Positions 1-4,842 of a stretch of 5,882 nucleotides of DNA are shown here, piece after piece. The notes below the pieces were generated by a model. That model was not told the DNA's origin, searched no databases, and worked only from the letters and a program-made list of their open reading frames with translations. Every line of letters starts with the position of its first letter. Within the stretch, counting starts at the first letter, position 1. The stretch is taken from NCBI GenBank assembly GCA_013696835.1, contig JACCXV010000308.1, positions 1-5,882 of the forward strand. The letters run 5' to 3'. The stretch is from Gemmatimonadota bacterium (lineage in GTDB: Bacteria > Gemmatimonadota > Gemmatimonadetes > JACCXV01). The translations under genes were made by a program, and so were the position numbers.

Positions 1-735
1 GGCCGGCCTGCGCTGGTTCGCGACCCATGCCTCGAAGTCCTCGGGCGAATCGGCGACGACGCGAAAGCCCATCAGAGCGTGCGACGCGCCGCAGTACTCC
101 GCGCACTGGCCCAGGTACGTGCCCGCCGAGTCCGGCGTGAACCACAGCCGGTTCGTGTGCGGCGGGATCGCGTCGCGCTTCCCGCCCAGACGCGGCACCC
201 AGAAGCTGTGGATGATGTCCGCGGACTGCAGGTCGAAGCTGGCGGTGCGGCCAACCGGCAGGTGCAGCTCGTTGGCGGTGAGGATGCCCAGCTCGGGGTA
301 CTCGAACTCCCACCACCACTGATGGCCCACGACGCGCACCTGAAGCGCTCCCGGGATGGGACGGTTCTCCTGCGTGGCGAAGATGGTCCGCACGGTGGGG
401 ATCCCGATGAAGAGCAGGATCACGATCGGGACCAGCGTCCAGGCGATCTCGAGGCGCGTATGACCGTGAACCTGCTCCGGGCGATCGTCCGCCCCGCGCT
501 GCCGATAGCGCCAGACGATGTACACGAGCAGGGACTCGACCAGGATGAAGACGACCAGGCCCCATCCCAGGGTGATGTCGAACAGTTGGTCGATGAGGCG
601 TGCGAAGTCCGAGCGTGGCGCCAGCGACGTACGCGGGTAGTTCTCCGTGCACCCCGTGAGCGCCATCGCCAGGATCCACAGGGCGGCGGGCGCGGTCTGG
701 AACCGGTGAACGAGCCTCCGCCAGCGGACGGCCAT
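1..735 (-). CDS. coxB: Cytochrome c oxidase subunit II (CuA subunit), C-terminus cut by window edge
   Basis: Subunit II of a haem-copper oxidase: it takes electrons from cytochrome c or ACIII through a binuclear CuA centre and hands them to subunit I. All 245 codons are open and no stop is reached, so the 3' end is missing. An N-terminal signal ends in a lipobox LTGC (Cys29), so the protein is probably a lipoprotein. Helix I is about 55-77 and helix II about 98-118. Glu96 in LEIAWT is the family's K-pathway entry glutamate. The aromatic stretch HQWWWEFEY is at 138-146. The CuA ligands are all present: His176 (HSFWVP), Cys211, Glu213, Cys215, His219 and Met222 in CAEYCGASHALM. The ATG at 735 is chosen because AGGAG (745-749) lies 9 nt upstream. 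Whether a cytochrome c domain follows (caa3 type) cannot be seen. The subunit assignment is very secure. Confidence 0.97.
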   Translation of the reverse strand, partial: MAVRWRRLVHRFQTAPAALWILAMALTGCTENYPRTSLAPRSDFARLIDQLFDITLGWGLVVFILVESLLVYIVWRYRQRGADDRPEQVHGHTRLEIAWTLVPIVILLFIGIPTVRTIFATQENRPIPGALQVRVVGHQWWWEFEYPELGILTANELHLPVGRTASFDLQSADIIHSFWVPRLGGKRDAIPPHTNRLWFTPDSAGTYLGQCAEYCGASHALMGFRVVADSPEDFEAWVANQRRPA

Positions 736-744
736 GGAGTCGTT

Positions 745-749
745 CTCCT
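745..749 (-). promoter_or_regulatory. Ribosome binding site of coxB
   Basis: On the minus strand AGGAG lies 9 nt before the coxB ATG at 735 and decides that start. The 74-nt gap between the small upstream gene (ends 810) and coxB shows no convincing promoter. Co-transcription with that gene is therefore possible. Confidence 0.7.
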
Positions 750-809
750 GCGAGCGTGAGGGGGAGCCGGGAGGGCGAAGCGGCAATGTAACAGGGGCTC
801 CGGAAGCGC

Positions 810-1046
810 TCAATAGGTGGCCGCGCGCGTCGCGCGCCACGTGAGCACGAGCAGCAGCACGAGCAGGAGAGCGGGCAGAGCGACCATCGCCAGCTCGCCT
901 GCACGGCCGAAGCGGCCGCGAAGAGGCGACGCGGACGAAGGCGCCGAGGCGCGGATCGAGCGCACGAGCAGCGCGCCCTGCGCAATGGCCACGAGCGTCA
1001 CCGCGCACCAGAAGAGCAGCGCGCGGAGCGTTTCCGGAGGAAGCAT
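810..1046 (-). CDS. Small two-helix membrane protein resembling the CoxB transmembrane hairpin
   Basis: A 78-residue protein from the ATG at 1046. A TTG at 1082 would add 12 residues, but that TTG is part of a TTGACA box. It has two hydrophobic helices, about 8-29 (begins RALLFWCAVTL) and about 51-71 (ends LLLVLLLVLTW), joined by an Arg/Ser-rich loop. There is no catalytic, haem, metal or soluble domain. Helix II begins GELAMVALP. Its Glu and Pro are 7 residues apart, exactly like Glu96 and Pro103 of CoxB (LEIAWTLVP), and the basic loop before the Glu has similar length. I infer a stand-alone relative of the CoxB membrane domain, or an oxidase accessory or assembly protein. It lies directly upstream of coxB on the same strand. 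It lacks an HxxxCxxC anti-sigma motif, so it is not a ZAS-type anti-sigma factor for the adjacent sigma gene. No Shine-Dalgarno sequence precedes either start. The family is not recognised with certainty. Confidence 0.72.
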   Translation of the reverse strand: MLPPETLRALLFWCAVTLVAIAQGALLVRSIRASAPSSASPLRGRFGRAGELAMVALPALLLVLLLVLTWRATRAATY

Positions 1047-1076
1047 GCGGCGGAGGGTATCCAGCCCCTCCGCCGC
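1047..1076 (-). repeat. Perfect 11-bp inverted repeat after the sigma gene
   Basis: The arms GCGGCGGAGGG (1047-1057) and CCCTCCGCCGC (1066-1076) are perfectly complementary around an 8-nt loop. The repeat lies 13 nt beyond the sigma factor stop (1090) and ends one base before the ATG at 1046. In a read-through transcript it would form a strong GC hairpin. No T tract follows, so a standard intrinsic terminator is doubtful. It also occupies the spacer and most of the -10 of the candidate promoter and could be a protein-binding site. Confidence 0.6.
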
Positions 1077-1082
1077 TGTCAA
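1054..1082 (-). promoter_or_regulatory. Candidate housekeeping promoter for the small membrane gene and coxB
   Basis: On the minus strand a perfect -35 TTGACA (1082-1077) is followed by a 17-nt spacer and a -10 TACCCT (1059-1054), which keeps the most conserved T, A and final T. Transcription would begin about 1047-1046, practically on the ATG at 1046, giving a leaderless mRNA. That would explain the missing ribosome binding site. The assignment rests on sequence match only. Confidence 0.45.
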
Positions 1083-1089
1083 CGCGGGG

Positions 1090-1716
1090 TCAGTTGAGGC
1101 AGGGAGACAGCGGATCGCTCAGCGAGCGACGCATGCGGGCGCGGCCGCGGTGGATTCGCGACATCACGGTCCCGAGCGGTACGCTCAGGCGATCCGCAGC
1201 CTCCTTGTAGGAGAGCCCCTCGACGTCCGTGAGGAGCACCGCCGACCGGAAGACGTCCGGCAGCCTGTTCAAGGCGCAGAGGACCTCGTCCGTGAAGACC
1301 CAGCGGAATCGCTCGCGCTGCTCGGGCCACGGCAGCACCGGGCCCGTGACCGTGACGGCCGGAGCGGCCTCCGCCTCCTCGTCGCTCGTGACCCACTCGT
1401 CGAGACCGTCGTACGAGAGCTCGACCGGGCGCACGGAGCGGCGCCGGTAGCGGTCGATGTACGTGTTCGTCAGGATCGTGAGCAGCCAGCGGCGGTTCTG
1501 CTCGCGGATCTGGCCGCCGTTTCGGTCGTGACGAAGGGCCTTGAGAAAGGTCTCCTGCACCAGGTCCTCGGCCTCGCTCATCTCCCCGTGCGTGAGCCTG
1601 AGAGCCTCCTGCAGAAGCGCCGCGCGGTTCTGCCGGTCGATGTGGTCGAGCCTGTCCGTGATGGTGAGCGCAGGCCTGGAGAGGAGATCTGGCTTGGCAA
1701 AGCTTTGCTTTGGCAT
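1090..1716 (-). CDS. ECF-family RNA polymerase sigma factor
   Basis: A 208-residue group IV (extracytoplasmic function) sigma factor that would direct RNA polymerase to a small alternative regulon. Sigma region 2 spans about 25-93, with AEDLVQETFLKAL (49-61, core binding) and WLLTILTNTYIDRYRRR (77-93, -10 melting and recognition). An acidic, Pro-rich linker covers 94-135. Region 4 spans about 140-198, with LPDVFRSAVLLTDVEGLSY and the helix-turn-helix KEAADRLSVPLGTVMSRIHRGR. I chose the ATG at 1716 (AGGA 7 nt upstream). A TTG at 1785 would add 23 residues that read through AT-rich non-coding-like DNA. No anti-sigma gene is visible next to it. It follows tetR on the same strand after a 110-nt gap. 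The targets are unknown, and the neighbouring coxB region is a reasonable guess only. Confidence 0.93.
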   Translation of the reverse strand: MPKQSFAKPDLLSRPALTITDRLDHIDRQNRAALLQEALRLTHGEMSEAEDLVQETFLKALRHDRNGGQIREQNRRWLLTILTNTYIDRYRRRSVRPVELSYDGLDEWVTSDEEAEAAPAVTVTGPVLPWPEQRERFRWVFTDEVLCALNRLPDVFRSAVLLTDVEGLSYKEAADRLSVPLGTVMSRIHRGRARMRRSLSDPLSPCLN

Positions 1717-1760
1717 GGAGCAATCCTGGACAGGTGTTACAGAACGGTGAATCCAATGCT

Positions 1761-1786
1761 GTTGAATATTACGTAAACCATTCAAC
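1761..1786. promoter_or_regulatory. AT-rich control region of the sigma gene with a 7-bp-arm palindrome
   Basis: The 110 bases between tetR and the sigma gene (1717-1826) are much more AT-rich than their surroundings. They contain the inverted repeat GTTGAAT (1761-1767) / ATTCAAC (1780-1786) with a 12-nt centre that holds the palindrome TTACGTAA (1769-1776). On the minus strand TAATAT (1771-1766) could serve as a -10, with a poor TTGTGC -35 (1795-1790) 18 nt upstream. I read this as the sigma gene's own promoter with an operator. The exact promoter elements are uncertain. Confidence 0.4.
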
Positions 1787-1793
1787 GAAGCAC

Positions 1794-1801
1794 AAAAAAA
1801 A
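1794..1801 (-). terminator. T8 tract after tetR, possible weak terminator
   Basis: On the minus strand eight consecutive T residues follow the tetR stop (1827) by 25 nt. A stem of CTCTC with GAGAG can form at the very end of tetR, but it lies well upstream of the T tract, and no GC-rich hairpin abuts it. Termination here is possible but not well supported. The tract may simply belong to the AT-rich promoter region. Confidence 0.2.
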
Positions 1802-1826
1802 TCTATTCCCGGCTCGAAGATCCCCT

Positions 1827-2405
1827 TCAGGCTCTCTGGTACTGCGCCGAGAGACCGCGTATGAGGAGACTCACGAGAGCCTCCGCCCCCTCCAGCACCT
1901 CCTCGCTGCTGCGCACCTGCGACAGCGGCGGCAGGTACACGGAGATAGCCTCGCGCAGCACCCTCGCCGTTGACACCGGATCTCCCTGCTCGAGCTCACC
2001 GGCTCCCATGCCCTCACGGAGCAGCCGTTCCAGCAGCTGCTGGTAGCGAGCCTCCTTGTCCGCGGCGACGCGGCGGCACTTCTGGGCGGCCGTGACCACC
2101 TCCCCCGCGTGCGCTCCCTCCCGGCAGCAGCGGTCGGAAAGGGCCACGCGCGCGAGGAGCACCTCGCGCAGCTTCTCGGCCCAGGCGCGATCGGAGCCCG
2201 CGATCGCGCTGAAGGCGTGCTCGAACTCCCGTGACGTTTCCTCCACCAGACCGGCCAGGATATCTTCCTTGCTGTCGAACTCGAGATAGAGGCTCCCCAC
2301 GCTGATTCCCACGTCCGCCGCGATCTCCGCCATGGCCGTCTTGTCGTACCCATAGTGATGGAGGCGCTTGCGGAAGGCTTCGAGGATCTGCTGCCGGCGG
2401 CTCAA
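1827..2405 (-). CDS. TetR/AcrR-family transcriptional repressor
   Basis: A 192-residue one-component regulator, usual length for the family. It would bind a palindromic operator as a dimer and release it on binding a small ligand. The N-terminal domain is typical: helix 1 RRQQILEAFRKRL (3-15), then the helix-turn-helix TAMAEIAADVGISVGSLYLEF (23-43) and SKEDIL (45-50). The C-terminal part (about 55-190) is all-helical and variable, so the ligand cannot be named. It has Cys93, Cys94 and Cys110, whose role is unknown. The start is TTG at 2405, with GGAG 7 nt upstream; no ATG or GTG fits, since the first internal Met is inside the DNA-binding domain. The gene is divergent from the exported protein gene at 2559 and has its own promoter over a palindrome, which suggests autoregulation and control of that neighbour. 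The ECF sigma gene follows downstream. Confidence 0.95.
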   Translation of the reverse strand: MSRRQQILEAFRKRLHHYGYDKTAMAEIAADVGISVGSLYLEFDSKEDILAGLVEETSREFEHAFSAIAGSDRAWAEKLREVLLARVALSDRCCREGAHAGEVVTAAQKCRRVAADKEARYQQLLERLLREGMGAGELEQGDPVSTARVLREAISVYLPPLSQVRSSEEVLEGAEALVSLLIRGLSAQYQRA

Positions 2406-2420
2406 GTGGAGTCTCCAGGG

Positions 2421-2447
2421 TTCGTTCGAAGTAAGCGTTTCGTTCGA
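2421..2447. repeat. 9-bp direct repeat in the tetR leader
   Basis: TTCGTTCGA occurs at 2421-2429 and again at 2439-2447, a period of 18 bp or just under two helical turns. It lies between the predicted tetR transcription start (about 2471) and its start codon. It may be a regulator-binding site or chance in a short leader. Confidence 0.4.
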
Positions 2448-2477
2448 CCGGTTGCTACCAGCCTGATCACGTCAAAT

Positions 2478-2506
2478 CTTGTACGGCCCCTCCATACGGC
2501 TGTCAA
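2478..2506 (-). promoter_or_regulatory. Candidate promoter of tetR
   Basis: On the minus strand the perfect -35 TTGACA (2506-2501), a 17-nt spacer and a -10 TACAAG (2483-2478, 4 of 6 consensus bases) form a good housekeeping promoter. Transcription would begin near 2471 and leave a leader of about 65 nt before the TTG start. The -35 lies inside the palindrome at 2494-2517. Confidence 0.6.
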
Positions 2507-2517
2507 GGCAGCCGTAT
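2494..2517. promoter_or_regulatory. Candidate TetR operator (9-bp-arm palindrome)
   Basis: ATACGGCTG (2494-2502) and CAGCCGTAT (2509-2517) are perfect inverted arms around a 6-nt centre. The site covers the -35 of the tetR promoter. The half-site core TACGGC is found once more at 2482-2487, touching the -10. Position and symmetry match self-repressing TetR-family regulators. It lies in the divergent gap and could also govern the plus-strand gene. Confidence 0.55.
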
Positions 2518-2524
2518 TCCGCCC

Positions 2525-2544
2525 GCGGCCCCGTGCGGGGCCGC
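2525..2544 (+). repeat. 8-bp GC hairpin before the exported-protein gene
   Basis: GCGGCCCC (2525-2532) and GGGGCCGC (2537-2544) pair perfectly around the loop GTGC. The repeat sits 14 nt before the ATG at 2559 on the plus strand. In a plus-strand leader it would form a very stable hairpin near the start codon, which has no recognisable ribosome binding site. No plus-strand promoter could be identified in 2406-2558. Confidence 0.45.
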
Positions 2545-2558
2545 TTCCCGGCTTTCTC

Positions 2559-3473
2559 ATGGCTCTGCTTGCCGCAGCGCTCTTCTCTCCTTTCGACGCA
2601 GTCCAGGCCCAGCAGCGACCCTTTGCCACTCCGCGTGCGATCCTTGCCACCCCGGGTTCCGTGCGGTTGGACGCCGGCGCACGGCTCACTTCCGACCGGC
2701 GACTTACGCTTTCGGGGTTGACCGGCGACCTCCTCGAAGTCCAGGCGGGCGTCGTGCTTGGCCTCGCGGAACGCGTGGAGGCGCGCGTCGAAGGCGTCGC
2801 CTGGCAGCACATGGCGATCTCGAACGTCGAGCCGGACGCACCCCTTGCGCCCGCGCTCGAGCTCCACGGGGAGGGGACGCAAGACGCCGGCGACTTCACG
2901 ATCTCGACACGCGTTCGCCTCGGCGGTGCGCGTGATCGGGACGCGGCTCGCAAGGCAGGCGCCGGTGCGAGAGACGATGTTCGGGATCGAGGCGCAGGCG
3001 CCGAGGAGGCGGTGCGTGAGGTGGACGTCATCGCCGGCGGCGAAGACGGCGTCGGAACGGCGCTGGGGGTTGCGGTGCGCCTGCCGATCGCCGGAAACGA
3101 GAGTGGGCTCGGCCGCGACGTCGCGGACGTGGATGCGTCCCTCGCCACGAGCTGGCGCAGGGGACCGTTGCGCGTCACGGGCGAAGCGGGATTTGCGATC
3201 CTCGGCAGCCCCACGCGTGCGGCAGCCCAGAACGACCAGGGGCGCCTGGCGCTGCTGGCCGAGATCGAGCCCCCGGGAGGCCGGTTCGAGCTGGGGGTCG
3301 AGGCCCGCACCGCGTTCGGCGACGAGGGCCCCGGGAACGAGATCGTGACCGAGCTCGCCGCAGGCGGACGGGCGCGCGTGGGCGGGGTCTGGGCCGATCT
3401 CGCCTATCGCCTCTTCGTCGGGGACGGCCCCTCGGCGAGCGCCATTCAAGCCGGCCTGAGCCGCTCGATCTGA
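2559..3473 (+). CDS. Exported, probable outer-membrane beta-barrel-like protein of unknown function
   Basis: 304 residues from the ATG at 2559. The N-terminus is signal-peptide-like: a hydrophobic core MALLAAALFSPF and a likely cleavage after AVQA (about 17). It lacks the usual basic n-region, so the true start may lie upstream; the same frame supplies Arg-rich residues, and the only upstream GTG is at 2406. The mature part alternates polar and hydrophobic residues with Gly, as in barrel strands: LTGDLLEVQAGVVLGLAERV, GDFTISTRVRL, LGVAVRLPIAGNESGLG, LRVTGEAGFAILGSP, FELGVEARTAF and ADLAYRLFVGDG. It resembles small transporter-like or MetA-type barrel proteins, but I cannot name a substrate. 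Residues about 122-166 are an Asp/Arg/Ala/Gly-rich insert with atypical third-position composition. The last residue is Ile, not the common barrel C-terminal Phe. It is divergent from tetR and convergent with actF. Confidence 0.72.
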   Translation: MALLAAALFSPFDAVQAQQRPFATPRAILATPGSVRLDAGARLTSDRRLTLSGLTGDLLEVQAGVVLGLAERVEARVEGVAWQHMAISNVEPDAPLAPALELHGEGTQDAGDFTISTRVRLGGARDRDAARKAGAGARDDVRDRGAGAEEAVREVDVIAGGEDGVGTALGVAVRLPIAGNESGLGRDVADVDASLATSWRRGPLRVTGEAGFAILGSPTRAAAQNDQGRLALLAEIEPPGGRFELGVEARTAFGDEGPGNEIVTELAAGGRARVGGVWADLAYRLFVGDGPSASAIQAGLSRSI

Positions 3474-3508
3474 GAGGACGGGACCGGCCTCGAGCATCGG
3501 CCACCACG

Positions 3509-3537
3509 CCGTAGCGAGCGGCCCCGCGGCGCTACGG
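3509..3537. terminator. Candidate bidirectional terminator hairpin between convergent genes
   Basis: CCGTAGCG (3509-3516) and CGCTACGG (3530-3537) form a perfect 8-bp stem with a GC-rich 13-nt loop. It lies in the 58-bp gap between the exported-protein stop (3473) and the actF stop codon (3534-3532), which it overlaps. There is no T tract on either strand. Placement between convergent genes is the main support. Confidence 0.45.
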
Positions 3538-4842
3538 GTGAGGCTGGATCGGCCGGTAGGGCACGATCAGGTGGGCGTCGCGTGTGTCGAGCACGGGGAA
3601 GGTACGCAGGAAGAGCGTCGTGGTGAGAGCGAACAGCCCCGCGAAGCCGAGCGTCACCAGCAGCTCGTCCAGACCCAGCATCGAGCGGGTCTCGGGCGAC
3701 ACGGAAGGCACGATGAGAAGCCAGAGCTTGACCCACAGGCCGAGCAGGAGGATGCCCGAGAAGAGGCTCAGCGTCACCGGGTTGCGCTTGGGCGCGATCC
3801 CCATGAGCCCCACCCAGGGGATGAACCAGACGAGCAGGAGCATCGCGATCACCACCGCGGGGTAGTGCTGCCCCCGGTGCAGCAGGTAGGGCCAGTCCTC
3901 CGCCAGCTTGCCGTACCAGATCACGATGAACTGCGACCACGTCAGGTACGCCCAGAAGGTGGCGAACGCGAACGTCATCTTGCCCTGGTCGTGGCGGTGG
4001 CTTGGCGTCCAGTAGCGCTCGAGACCCAGCCAGCGCGGGACCCACGCCACCAGGATGCCCGTCGCGGCGATCCCCGAGAGGAAGGCGCTCATGAAGATCC
4101 AGGCGCCGAAGAGCGTGCTGTACCAGTGCGGATCGAGCGACATCAGGTAGTCCCAGGCGAGAAGGCTGTACGTGACCGCGAAGACGAGGGCGAGGATCGG
4201 CGCCAGCAGCGTGCGGCGGGCGTCGGAGCGCTCGGCCTCCTCGACATCGCCCCGCCAGCCGGCGCTCAGCCGGTCGTACACGTCGCGCCTGCGGCCCTGC
4301 ACGGAGTCGCGCAGCCGGCCCACCTCCGGGCGCAGCGAGTGGTAGACGAAGCACAGGCTGAGGCCGAAGAGCAGCAGCATCCCGACAACGCCGCGGATCG
4401 TGAAGAAGCCGGGGTTCAGGTACGCCTGCTTCGCCTCCACCGGGTGCTCGACCCAGGGCCACAGCTGATCCATCACGCCGTACAGCGGGAGCGAGAGCAA
4501 AAAGGCGACGGGCAGGAACAGCACGAACGACTCGGCCAGCCGCCGCACGGGCCGCCCCCACTTCGCCTTGGCCACGGTCATGGCCACGGTGTACATCACC
4601 GCGCCCTGAGCGATGCCCGTGAAGAGCATCAGGTTCTGCAGGTAGATGCGCCACGGATGCGGATCGTCGCCCGACGCCACGCGCACGGCGAACCAGCCGA
4701 ACCCGACGATCGCCAGCATGCCGAAGAGCGGCAGAAGCCATCCCGGCGGCTGGCGCTCGCCCGCCGCAAGGATCTCGGCGCGCGCCTCCTCGGGCGTCAG
4801 GGGCTGGACTGCAGAGCCCGCAGGTAGTGTATGAGCTGCCAT
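3532..4842 (-). CDS. actF: Alternative Complex III subunit ActF (NrfD-like quinone-binding membrane subunit)
   Basis: 436 residues, an integral membrane subunit of the quinol-oxidising ACIII. ActC and ActF are the paired NrfD-like subunits that bound the quinol site and possible proton path. About ten helices are visible, near 36-56, 71-91, 103-125, 147-168, 212-232, 242-267, 289-310, 327-349, 355-378 and 392-413. Family-type stretches include SLDPHWYSTLFG (235-246), HDQGKM (284-289) and FWAYLTWSQFIVIWYG (296-311). There are no cofactor-binding Cys motifs, as expected. The ATG at 4842 is the only ATG, GTG or TTG before helix I. It lies inside actE, a 46-nt overlap, with GAGGAG only 2 nt upstream, so initiation is probably coupled to actE translation. 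It is the last gene of the act run here and the next gene is convergent. The family assignment is secure. Confidence 0.94.
   Translation of the reverse strand: MAAHTLPAGSAVQPLTPEEARAEILAAGERQPPGWLLPLFGMLAIVGFGWFAVRVASGDDPHPWRIYLQNLMLFTGIAQGAVMYTVAMTVAKAKWGRPVRRLAESFVLFLPVAFLLSLPLYGVMDQLWPWVEHPVEAKQAYLNPGFFTIRGVVGMLLLFGLSLCFVYHSLRPEVGRLRDSVQGRRRDVYDRLSAGWRGDVEEAERSDARRTLLAPILALVFAVTYSLLAWDYLMSLDPHWYSTLFGAWIFMSAFLSGIAATGILVAWVPRWLGLERYWTPSHRHDQGKMTFAFATFWAYLTWSQFIVIWYGKLAEDWPYLLHRGQHYPAVVIAMLLLVWFIPWVGLMGIAPKRNPVTLSLFSGILLLGLWVKLWLLIVPSVSPETRSMLGLDELLVTLGFAGLFALTTTLFLRTFPVLDTRDAHLIVPYRPIQPHP

Noticed and set aside
79..759. 226-codon plus-strand open frame
   Set aside because: It is antisense to coxB, whose CuA ligands are all present. 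The translation is Arg/Asp/Gln-rich without any domain.
763..801. Inverted repeat GGAGCC / GGCTCC between the small gene and coxB
   Set aside because: Six-base arms separated by 27 nt in GC-rich DNA; expected by chance and no T tract.
1079..1756. 225-codon minus-strand frame overlapping the sigma gene
   Set aside because: Out-of-frame shadow, rich in Arg, Pro, Ala and His; the overlapping frame has complete sigma regions 2 and 4.
817..1776. 319-codon plus-strand frame
   Set aside because: Antisense to both the small membrane gene and the sigma gene, with low-complexity Arg/Ala composition typical of GC-rich shadows.
2407..2417. Palindrome TGGAG-T-CTCCA covering the tetR ribosome binding site
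   Set aside because: A single-base centre cannot form an RNA hairpin of this stem, and 5-bp arms are too short to claim as an operator.
2402..3497. Two long minus-strand frames (302 and 341 codons) opposite the exported protein
   Set aside because: Both lack domains and are Ser/Arg/Pro-rich. The plus-strand frame has a signal peptide and regular strand pattern.
3538..4827. 429-codon plus-strand frame opposite actF
   Set aside because: It is nearly all His/Arg/Glu/Gln, the mirror of a membrane protein gene; ActF is unmistakable on the other strand.
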